In this document: positions 54,101 to 64,000 of the stretch, in pieces
How the letters are laid out: each line of letters starts with the position of its first letter
Numbering within the stretch: position 1 is the stretch's first letter
Assembly (NCBI RefSeq): GCF_964204645.1
Contig: NC_134030.1
Coordinates: 6,880,278-6,944,277, forward strand
DNA: 64,000 nt
Reading direction: 5' to 3'
Source of the DNA: Tubulanus polymorphus
Taxonomy: Eukaryota > Nemertea > Palaeonemertea > Tubulaniformes > Tubulanidae
Program-made: the position numbers and the translations under genes
Notes under the pieces: model-generated
The model's database searches: none
The model's input: the letters and a program-made list of their open reading frames with translations, nothing else
What the model was told of the DNA's origin: nothing

Positions 54101-57100
54101 GCGGTACTACTCGCGGTGCTAGTGCTGCTGCCGCTACTGTTCGACGGTTGTTGAGACGCCGATGACGTTAATGGACTGGATTTTTGTTTATCACGCTGAG
54201 CTAACAACTGAGACACTAAAACACCGTCGTATGGACTCGCGTGTTTACGCTTTTTCTTCTTCTCTAAAATAGCAAAAGGAACAAACATGTTTTAGACTGT
54301 TATTAATCTTATTAAAGTATTCAGAGTTAATGAGCAAAACCACCAAAAACCTCAGCGAAACCAAAATCCTCAATGTTGAGCAGTTTATTTTTTGTTGTTA
54401 TAGCTTGGTTTGGTGTTCTCTCCAATTTTTGACAGAAGACAGATATTCTTATTTCATAACCAGTCTAATTCAACTTGTTGATTTAATTTCACTCTCTTTG
54501 ATTAGATTACCGGTAATAAGAAATAATTTGATTTATGGTATAGCAAGAGACTGCGACAAATTTGTTAATTACGGTAGCATCCACCTAATTCCGATCATTT
54601 GGGGCCAACAAAATTCATCCGATTTACGGGAAATCCGGATTTAATTTTCTTCGATGAACCACCCAGTTCGAGTGTTGTATTCTATGAAATCAAATCTAAA
54701 ATCTAACCTTTCTTACTTTTCTTGTCTTTCTTTCGAGATGAAGAGGACGTAGACGCGGCGTTGTTGTTTTCGACAGTCGACGACATCTGCAGTTTGGCAC
54801 TACTCTGAAGGGCGTACATCGCCGCGACTTTTCGTTTATGATTACAAAGATTCGTCAGGTCGTCCTGACACGAGACGTTATCAGCAGTCCACTGCTCGGA
54901 TATTACATTCACGTTGAAGTTAAACACTTTTTCTATCACAAGTGGACATTCCAGGCCACATTTACACGTTCCTTCAGTCACGATATAATTCCTTATATCC
55001 AGACACGTTTTCAGTAAAGTATTACTGGGGCTAGAAAATTGAAGAATGAAGAGAATCTTAAGTGAGAACAAATTATTGTAGTTCAAAAAACATACATTGT
55101 TGGATCCCAGTGTTCCCCATGCTCGAATTTCAAAAGGGCTGCATTCATCGTTAAGTGTTTGACATCGTGGCTGCTGAAGTAGCAAGGCTTTCGATCCCCC
55201 AAAAATACAGACAATTTCAGCTTCACTTGGCAGTGTAATCATCTATTTTTCACATTAGCTGAATATATTTCAAAGCAAATATCAACATTGATAGAATAAT
55301 GACATTCACTCTGGTGGGGGCTGCAGATATTTTACAAGGGGTAGCTGATCTCATTGCAAGAGGAGTGGATGTGAAAATGAAAGGGGTGGCTACCCCTCTA
55401 ATACATGTTGTGGAGAACACCGGGCAGATTAATTTGTTCAAAAAGTAACTAAGACCAAGATTGTTCTTCAGCCTACAATTAGAAGGTTCCTTTCATAACA
55501 GATCGGGGAAAATATCAAGCCAGGAATATCTTACCTGTAATATTGGACAGCTCCGTGGACTATTTCGCGTTTCCAACCGAATGGGACACGTATCGACGAA
55601 GGTTTAACATCCGATGATGCACCGGTGCTCACGACCTTCGAGGTCACCGTAGCTGGCTCCGAATGACAATAACTACCCGATGACGAAGTTGTCGTTGCGC
55701 CATCTGTTTGAGATTTTAACGAGGAGTCCGACGTCGCTGTATCCGGATAACTGACGCACATCGACGCCGTACTAGTCGTCGTCGTGTTAGTCGTCGCCGC
55801 GAACTGGAACGGAATTCCGCCGCCCGACGCGCTACAGTTCGACGATATCAAATCCTGCGAGATTCCGTTCAGTTTCGTGGCGGCAGCGGTCGCCGAATTC
55901 GAAACGACGGTCGTCGCGGCGGCGAGGGACGCGAACGGCGGCAACGTCGCTCCCGACTGCGACGTATTATTAAACGATGTCATGGCGTTTATTGACGATG
56001 CAGCTGCGCGAGGTGAACACATCGCACCAGCGTTGTTGCTGTTGTTATTCAACGGCTGTTTATAGGAATGTGAGGGCTGCTGTTGAGATTGCGGATTATG
56101 GAAAGTACTGTGCGATAGAATAGCCGTCGCGGGCGCCGCCGGCATTCTCTGAGTCTGAGGCTGCATTAAGTTTGTTGCGTTGTTGTTGTTTTTAAACTGA
56201 GGAGGGCAGTGCGGAGGGGGAACGAAATTTGCGCTGTAAATATTCGGCGAAAATTGCGACATCGAGGGCGGCGGTGCGAGCTGCTGCTGCTGCAGCGGAT
56301 AATGCGCGTGCGCGTTCTGAATATGTGGAATAAAATGATGCATAGCACCGGCGCCGCTGATGTTACTATTATGAGTTCGAATATTTCCGATGTGTTGTTT
56401 ATATGCGACGATGTCCGGCGGTGTTTGTTGTTGTTGTAAGCTGATGTGGTGACAGTTATTATTCGCCGCGCTGTTCGCCAAGTTATACGACGCCGAACTA
56501 TCGACGATGCAACGCTCGCCGATGTGATGATGCTGCTGCAGCTGCAGCGCGGACGAAGAATGCGGCACCGCGCCGAGAACGGAATCGTGATTGACGAACA
56601 CGTGCGAATCGCTGCACGACGAATTATCCAAACCGCTGCCGTACCCGCTGCTCTGGTGGTCGTACGACGATTCCGAACTGCCGCGATTGTTGTTGAACGC
56701 CGGGTCGACGCCGACGCCTTCCATTTTAACGATATCTCCGGCGCCGCTGCCGTCCGGCTTCAACGCTTTATCGACGGACACGAGCACGTTGACGTTATGC
56801 TGTGTCGACGGTTGATGGTGTTGTTGTAAATGAGCCGGTATGAACGTACTGGCCTGACCGTGCACGGTCACCTGTCCGTGCGGCGACTGTTTCACCGTGC
56901 TCTGAAACACCGTCTGTATCGGCGGTATGTGCGGCATTTGCGGAACCTGTGACAGACTCTTGTCGAGCGCCGCGGCGCCCGACGTGAACATGCCGCCGAT
57001 GTTCGCTTGACCGACACCGGCGGCGTTCAAACTCGGAAGGCCGGCGCCGACCGAATGGCCGAGATGCCCGATCGGGTACTTCGGCGAAACTGGAAAGTTC

Positions 57101-57435
57101 TGATTTTGATAGTGATGTATTTGAGGCGTTGCCGGTGCCACGTGAGTTATAGCCGTGCCTGTCATCCATATGGCGTTCTGATTACCTCCCGGACTGTGAC
57201 AGGTGCTGCTGTTCATCGGATTCGGAAACTGTAGCTGACCGCAGCCATAGTGGCCTCCGGGCAACATAGACTGCGCGTTCAGGTGATAATGCGGATCGAT
57301 ACTACCTTTTTGGTAGCCGGGTGATATTTTGTGGCATCGCACAGGAATATCTTGTTGAAAGAAACTGTTGAACTTCGGCAGAGGAGCTTGTCTCATGACA
57401 ATTGCTGGGTCATTATTTTCAGACCCATCCATCAT
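48434..57435 (-). CDS. MBD5: MBD5/MBD6 homologue (MBD + PWWP chromatin protein)
   Basis: Six coding exons join in phase: 55535-57435, 54708-55030, 49623-54263, 48954-49108, 48682-48794 and 48434-48584, giving 2427 residues. The MBD starts near residue 617 ([18 protein letters not shown], then [13 protein letters not shown] and KVFNFN), the MBD5/6 type. Near 2298 a PWWP domain begins ([20 protein letters not shown], then [11 protein letters not shown]). Between them lie a basic KKKKRKH patch, a long Q-rich region (about 1205-1310), a pure Gln run near 1775 and an Asp run near 2180. In vertebrates MBD5 and MBD6 do not read methyl-CpG but bind the BAP1 PR-DUB histone deubiquitinase through the MBD. 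Here about 616 low-complexity residues precede the MBD, which in vertebrates lies at the N terminus. One gene before the vertebrate MBD5/MBD6 split is expected, so the symbol is approximate. ATG 57435 is the first in frame. Confidence 0.93.
51137..51184 (-). repeat. CAG/CAA microsatellite in MBD5/6 exon 3
   Basis: A run of CAG with a few CAA codons on the minus strand, encoding an unbroken polyglutamine tract. The CAA codons break up the pure repeat. Confidence 0.9.
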
Positions 57436-58249
57436 GAAACATCATCTCGTTCCTTTTACTCCATTGGTAAAGTTATTTACCTTGAAAGAAAAGATGAGAG
57501 AACATTAAAAACAAGGTCTAATCGCTTAAGACTTTGAATTGATTATATTGGCGTCTTTTAGGTTTTGAATTTGTCAATGCCATTCGGGACAAACTGGGTC
57601 CAATTTCAGAAAAACAAAATTCGAACTTGTTTATACATTTTCCGCTTGATTGCTTGTAAGGTGTTCCAACACTACTTCTACAAATAATTGCCAATTAGCT
57701 GCCAACCAGTTTTCCACATAAATATTTCTATGAAACTTCTATATCTGCTTACAAAATTTCTATAACATCAGCTTACAAGAATGTAATACATTTCATCGAT
57801 GATCGGAACATTGTTCAGTTTTGTTTCAAATTAAACTTATCAGTGCTGAGGCAGGCAGGTTTGACAGATATTATGCCATGGAAGGTTGACCATAAATAGG
57901 TCCCTAAACATTAGGCACCACCTAGCTCAAACCAAAGGTGACTGGAGGAGTGTGGTCTTATTATGACCATTAACTTAACAGGAGGTATCAACAAATTTTA
58001 GATAAGGCCTAATTACTTGTCTCATTAGTCATTAACTGTTAGTGCAGAGATTGGTGTTGAAAACTGAAGCCCAAAAATTCATTAATTCAAACTCTTTACT
58101 TCTGACACAAGATCAAAGCACCGTCTACAAATTCATGAACTGCCAGTTAAATACATCGAATAATTACCAATTCCACATAAGAAAAACAAGCCGTTTGTCA
58201 TTTCTAGCGTATCCGAGATAACTCCAAAAAACGAAAATCCAGGAAATGT

Positions 58250-58520
58250 TTTTAGCAGACACCTGTCTCGAAAGTGAATGTTCGCCGTCGATTTCTAGCG
58301 CATCTGGGCCGTCTACGACTGCTAGCTGTCATTCGATATGAACTGAAACGATCGCTCTATTCGGCGCTGACGATTTCTCGGCGCTAGTTCGATCGTTTGT
58401 ACGACTTCGGAGACGATTTATTCCCGTCTTTAGTCACTAAAACCATAGCTCTCCGTCTAGAAAATGGCAACGGTATCTCTGCGCATGCGCGCGTGCAGTC
58501 TATTTTTCCGGAATGGTTTC
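58250..58520 (-). promoter_or_regulatory. CpG-rich candidate promoter with NRF1 site
   Basis: A locally CpG-rich stretch in AT-rich surroundings, about 0.8-1.1 kb upstream of the MBD5/6 start codon. It contains TGCGCATGCGC at 58480-58490, a perfect NRF1 palindrome, and AAAATGGCAACGG at 58460, a YY1-like site. Both are typical of TATA-less housekeeping promoters. Use by MBD5/6 is inferred from position. Confidence 0.45.
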
Positions 58521-59128
58521 AATTTATGACATCAGGTGGCAGCACCAGACGGTGTTATTGTGTAATTGGGTTCCATTGTTTATTTAAGATGTCAAAGAGT
58601 ATTGTGAACTTATCAATACCCAGAATTTCATCCTTTGGAATAAGCTTGTAAAATTCATTTAAGAATGTGATATTATTTAATCAACACAAATAGTTATTCC
58701 TTACTTTTATAACAGTGCCAGCTTAGGTTTAATTCAATTGTAACAGTAGTCAACCTCGTTGTATCCTCTTTTGGACTCTTGTCTAAATATTTGGTCCAAT
58801 TAACAAATTATCTTGGATTCAAATCAAACCATCATTAAAAGCTTAGCGAGCGCCTGTTTTGTCATAAGTCCTTTGCTGTTGAAGATGGCCATGGCATCAA
58901 TTGGATTGTATATAGCCGCATCGAGTCTGGAGCCGACTAGCGAGGCCTATTCGGGCAAGGGAGCCTAGCCAATGATTGATAAGATTGATAGGAGAGCAAA
59001 AAGGAACCTGCTATTTGATGTCCCTACGTAGATGCTCAAGAAATCGAGCACGCCAAAAGGAGAAAACAATGATTTTAATACAATGGATTTATACATGTAT
59101 TGCATAATATCAAAGACACATACAGTGA

Positions 59129-59134
59129 TTTATT
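59129..59134 (-). terminator. Candidate TIMELESS polyadenylation signal
   Basis: AATAAA on the minus strand about 257 bases past the TIMELESS stop codon. Confidence 0.4.
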
Positions 59135-59390
59135 TACATCATTCCAATATATTGAATTACTATCGTATATAGTATGATCAAAACATAATTACATTTAAAA
59201 CTAGAATGCAGGTGCTACATTGTCATGTTTGAAAGCATCAAGATATAGTTATCGGACAGTGGTTTACCTGCTTATCCTAGGCTTAACCCAAGACAGCATT
59301 TAAACCCACCTAGCACTGGGTTAACTCTGGTTTGATTTTAAACCGAAGAAGAATTTGTCGCTAACACGTAACGGTAGAGCGCATTTTCCT

Positions 59391-62300
59391 CTAATTGTCA
59401 TCCGAAGAATCACTTTCTATTTGCTGACGACGCATCACGCGTTTCAGTGGCATATGATCGTTGATGTCAGAGTCATTGGAATCCAAGTCCTGAGTCATTT
59501 GAGTCGCCGGGAACGATTCACTCGCTGAAATTAGACATCATGCGTACATTATATACACTATTGTAGAGCAGTCAATGTAGACTCTCAAATCACGATACAG
59601 GGAACGGGTAATATTTAATACTCAATTTCATGGTCACTGTGCCTTTGCTTCAGCAGCTCCGATCTTATGAATCTTATTTATGGATCTTATCTTATCTCCG
59701 ATCTTAACCTTTTAGAATTGGATCCTGTACTGATCTCATTTAAACTGACTTAAAAGCATTTCTCTCTAGGCAAATTCTAATAGACTGTTCTAAATTGTAA
59801 TTTTATAGCCATGTTTATTGGTAAACCGTGCTGGAATGTATATGGAGTGCTGTATATAAGATATATATTATATACAATATATTTTAATTCTACTTGTAAT
59901 AGTCCTGAATCCAGTTCTGCGGTTATGAGTTAGAATCATTTTCGATGTCTCAACTCTCGGGTCAAATTCAACTCTGAACATTTACTGTGAAACTGGATCG
60001 GTAGGATTTCATGAACACTTTCTATCTGAGATAAAGCTATCGAGTAAGACCGAATCTGCAGTACAAACCTATCGGTTGAGTTTCGGGAGCGCCTTCAACT
60101 TCAAGAGTAAATTCATCCGGATTCAGGGTGCCAGGTGGCTCTGCTGCTGGTGTTGCATCAGTTTCATCATCGGATAAAACTCTACTACGTTTACTCGGAG
60201 GCAGTGAACTATCAGCAGTTTGAACGCGTGATCGTTTATTGGTGGACATTTGACTCGTATCAATCACCAGTTTATCATCTTCATCGCTAAAATAGATCAA
60301 ATACAGTAACTACAAATGAGGCAGAAACAAAGAAATCCACAACGGAAATTCCTAGCCGATCCGCAATGTATGCTAGTGTGCAGCTCTTTTCATAGCAAGG
60401 GTGGATCTAGGGGCATGGACCGGGTGGACTAGTCAATCTCTTCAAATTTCGAATGTACCCTACAAAATGTCTGGAAAATCTATGAAAAATGACATGATAA
60501 GAGCCAGGAATAGTCCCTTTTTATCCAAAATTTTCTGTGGCAAGGCCAACTGAACCCCCACCAATGTTTCTCTTGCTGCCCTCATATTGCCAAATCTGCC
60601 CTTTTCAAAGCTGTCATTTTCTTGTTATCCAACTGACTGTAATTACCTATTTTCCGAATCGCTCGAGAACGTTTTCTTTTTGATGCGGCTTTTCTTTGCA
60701 TTACGTCGAACGCTATTCAATGGTACATCATCATCACTATCGCTATCAGAGCTGAGTTGTTGAGTCGGACCAGGCAAAGAGCTTTCCAAATCTTCAACTG
60801 CAGCATTGGAATCCGAATCATTGATATCTTCTGCTACTTGTTCAGCGCTACAATTTAAATGTTATCAACATTATGATTTTGTAGTAAAATCTAAGATCAT
60901 TGCCTTATCATACTAAGTTTTACTATTGCACCTTACACATGAACTCAGAAGTTACAATAAATCACATTCACAGTTCAGAACACACCTTTTCTTATTATTT
61001 TGTCTTTTAGGGTCATTTTGCCTTTTTGGTGATGTCTTTCCACTTGAAGGCGACTGCGGTTTCTTCTTATGAGATTCTTCTTTTTCTTTCACCTCATTTC
61101 GTTTCTTTTTCGCTAGACTTTTCAACGCGGCAAAACGGTTCGTGGATCTGACTTTCGATTTCGGTACTCCTTGGAAATTCGGATCCAACCAGCTTGCGTG
61201 GCCTCGAAGTACCTCTGGAACCAGGTTAGCCGGTATTCTCCAAAAACTTTCCTACAAATATTGAAATGTATAAACAACATTGTTTCTCTAATACTTTACT
61301 ACTTTAGTACTGAAGGAGTCAAACCAACCTGTTCATTTGCAGGGGGCCTAATACCAAGCTTTTTCATCAAATTTTGAAATTGTTTACTCTCTAAAGCATC
61401 GTAGTGCTCCTCGGTGATTGGAACTATAGGCACTGGTTCACTAGGACCATTCTGACGATCTTCCGCCGTAGATTCTAAAAGACCTTTCAGCCATGTCACC
61501 TGAGCTTGAAGACCTTCAAACATTCAAACAGATTACCAGAACTTTAGAAATTTTTGACTTTAAACGGACAATTCAAGACAAATAGGAACTAGTGGTCCAA
61601 GGATCATACTCGCTAACTAAACATATTGCAAAAATTTCGAACCACAGATGAAAGATTAGACTCCGCAGGTCGCAAATTAACTAAAATTTTCAAACTCTGT
61701 GTAATCAAACTTGAACTCACAGCAACAACTCGAAAGTACCTCTTTAACAACAGAATTCTTGTTAAGGTAGAAATTTGTATGGAAATTCTGGAAATATTGC
61801 GGTCTCTTACTTAATGAAATGTTCAAAATCATACCTGCATCAATGACCTTTTTCAGCAAACTACTGACAGGACTTTTGTTTGAAGGAGCGCCATCCTCAC
61901 CCTCACTCTCACTACTGCTGCTGCTTGCGGTCGATAATAAGGAATCATTTGCATCATCCAACTGATCATCAGGAGAGGTGGCTCTTTCAGCGTTGGGCTC
62001 CATATTATCTAGGGGTTCTGCAAACGAGAATGAATATACATCGAATCCTTGACACGGGAGGACAAGTCTTTAGACAAACAATCTAAATTTTCAGCATCAA
62101 CACATCCCATTAGCACCTTTCCATTCTAACGACATGGAAGTTTCAAAAATTCTTACCTCTATTCTCATCGTCCTCACTGTCACTGCGGTCATTTCGGTCA
62201 TTCGCTCGTCTAGATCCACCACCACCGCTGCGTTTACGCTTTTTATACAATTCCTTGCGATCGCCGACGATGCCCATCTCCAGAAGCTTTTCCATGACTT

Positions 62301-63793
62301 TTTTCTTCGAGCGTTTATCGGATAGATTACCAACTATATCCCCCAACGGATCATCCGACTCGCGATACCTTTCGAACAACTCGCGCAATTCAACTTCTTG
62401 TTCTTCTCGCCAACCGCGATTCCTCGCGCTACAACATAGCAAAAATCGAATTTCACAAATATTAAGACTCTTTATTCCGAGATGCATCCATAGATCAGCG
62501 GTATTAATATTTGCGTATCTATAGCAATACAATGGAACCTCGTGAAAACAAACTCTACAGGACCAGAAAATATGTTTGTTATAACCGATAGTTCGTTATT
62601 ATATCCAGTATGAAATTGATCAAATCTTAACTTGGGACGAAATTTCTATATTTTTTAACTTACGTCCGATGGATCATCGTATCCGAGTTCATTATAACGA
62701 AGTTCCAATGCATTCTGTACAACCAATCTGCTTTTATTCACTTACCCTCCGTCTCCTCTGCTTTTCTTTTTACGAAGTTCCCTCGCACTGCCGATTAGTT
62801 CTAAACGAACCAAGGCTATGATCACTTGACGCCGGGTTTTTCGTTTATCGATCAAATTATCCATTATGATATCCACAACATCTTTATCATCTGCATAAAT
62901 AAATGGTATAGCAACATTAGAAAGTGACGTGGGTTAGACAGCGCGCATGATAACAGTTGCTGATTAATGAGTCGTACCTTCCTCTCTATCCTTGAATTCG
63001 TCGTAGAGATGCAGCAATTCTGCATCTTGTTCTTCAGTCCACAACTGTTTAACTCGTGTAGCCCTAAAAACAAAATGTGTAAATTTGAATTTTTCAGTCT
63101 CACAATACAGAATACAAAATTAATATAATTTAATTGAGTTTATTGTGTCGATTATACAGTCAACTTACTCCGACTGATAACTTCCGTATCCTTCTGTTAA
63201 TTCAACCGCATCTCTGACATTCTTCCAGAACAGCAATTCCATGAAAACCTTCTTATTCTTTTCAGCAATTTCGAAGAACTTACGCAAAACGTATTGAGCA
63301 AATGTTACCAGCTCCTTTCATAAGATCAAAAGGAGGTACTTAATGACGAGGCCCAATGCAAATAAAGAAAGCATATATGGGACAGCATGCCTAAATGGTA
63401 CATAAGTGGTTAAATGCTTAGCTAATAATATGTATCATACCTTATATGATTTGGTGGCTCCATTGAGAACGCTATGGAACACGCGAAACAGAGAAAGTTG
63501 AAAGAGTAATGCCACCATTTTGCAATCAACGGCAATACGATGCAACATCCTGACTATCTGGTGATTCGTCTGCAGTGAGTTTTTCTTATACTCGGACAGC
63601 AACAGTACGTACGGTTTGAGAATATTCGGATTCGAAAATCTGCAACAAATTTAGATGAAAAATTAACGGTTTGTAGATAAAACACGAACACATTTTTCTA
63701 TCGTTTTAATACTTGCTTACTTGGTTACAAATTCTTTGAAATCAAATTCTTGTTCAGCATTACCAGTCGCAGCATTTCTCGCCTGTTCATCCT
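59391..63793 (-). CDS. TIMELESS: TIMELESS (Tof1/Swi1 family), C-terminal part
   Basis: The last twelve exons, all GT-AG and in phase: 63721-63793, 63441-63639, 63169-63314, 62978-63063, 62746-62890, 62157-62428, 61835-62017, 61329-61513, 60986-61251, 60647-60847, 60069-60286 and 59391-59524. Together they give about 701 residues. The gene runs off the right edge. Signatures are [50 protein letters not shown], and two related blocks ([18 protein letters not shown] and [17 protein letters not shown]), each followed by a [13 protein letters not shown] or [12 protein letters not shown] stretch. These match the C-terminal half of animal TIMELESS, including the PARP1-binding region. TIMELESS with TIPIN forms the fork-protection complex at replication forks. 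The last ~200 residues are Ser/Asp-rich with basic patches and poorly conserved. This is the replication gene, not the insect circadian paralogue, judged by the overall match. Confidence 0.93.
62530..62709. mobile_element. Mariner-like MITE in a TIMELESS intron
   Basis: Ends CAATGGAACCTCGT and ACGAAGTTCCAATG are inverted repeats with one or two mismatches. Subterminal AACAAACTC and GAGTTCATTATAACGA also mirror each other. GGAACYTCGTTATAACGAACTC-like ends are common in animal mariner-derived MITEs. It sits in the intron between exons 62746-62890 and 62157-62428 and leaves the splice sites intact. Confidence 0.65.
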
Positions 63794-64000
63794 CTGAAAC
63801 ATTAAAATAAACGTATACAACAACCTGCCGGTATGTGACGAATGATTAAAAGGTTAATTCATGAGGAAGCACAGTCAAACAAAGAAACAAGTACAGCATT
63901 GAATGAATAACTGAAGCAAATCTGTTAGATGAGAATGATCACTAACTAAATGAGGCATTAGATCTCTTCTCTACACGTCACAAATCTCAGAATCTCATAA
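63794..64000. other. TIMELESS intron at window edge
   Basis: No exon is visible in the last 207 bases. The next upstream TIMELESS exon lies beyond the window. Confidence 0.6.

Larger units (their letters stand above)
57436..59390. other. MBD5/6 upstream region and TIMELESS 3' flank
   Basis: It should hold the MBD5/6 5' UTR (probably spliced) and promoter and, at its right, the TIMELESS 3' UTR. The 84-codon plus frame at 58397 lies in the promoter-like zone and is unsupported. Confidence 0.6.

Overview
The window reads as invertebrate (probably lophotrochozoan) nuclear DNA. Conserved genes are split by short GT-AG introns, spacers are AT-rich and full of MITEs, minisatellites and (TA)n tracts, and there is no operon-like packing. 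The lineage call is an inference. It rests on a leucokinin-type neuropeptide precursor, a secreted WRP/PAN-domain protein of a kind familiar from lophotrochozoans, and an FMRFamide-receptor-like GPCR.

Layout: 2.2-3.1 kb, single-exon neuropeptide precursor (+) with eleven identical GFKPWG-amide copies. 13.0-14.8 kb (-), last three exons of a secreted protein ending in a PAN/Apple-like domain. 20.8-21.9 kb (-), a complete four-exon NDUFA4. 23-39.9 kb, a repeat-rich block: two ~270-bp inverted arms 7.4 kb apart, G-rich minisatellites beside them, a ~486-bp higher-order array with a CG palindrome, other minisatellites, and four ~0.8-kb tandem units carrying splice-like signals. 39.9-41.2 kb (+), an intronless peptide GPCR. 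43.5-45.3 kb (+), a complete five-exon ZNF511. 48.4-57.4 kb (-), a complete six-coding-exon MBD5/6 homologue of 2427 codons with MBD and PWWP domains. 59.4 kb to the right edge (-), the last twelve exons of TIMELESS.

I built the gene models by hand. Exons were joined only where donor, acceptor and reading phase agree. NDUFA4, ZNF511, MBD5/6 and the TIMELESS tail stay in frame across every junction. The genes are not a functional cluster: they cover respiration, chromatin, replication-fork protection, RNA/DNA-binding zinc fingers and peptide signalling. The peptide gene and the GPCR sit 37 kb apart, and nothing in the sequence shows that they are a ligand-receptor pair.

The most unusual items are the peptide precursor, the GPCR lacking the usual TM3 cysteine, the tandem exon-like array, the long inverted repeat with flanking G-rich tracts, the CG-palindrome higher-order repeat, and the very long N-terminal extension before the MBD.
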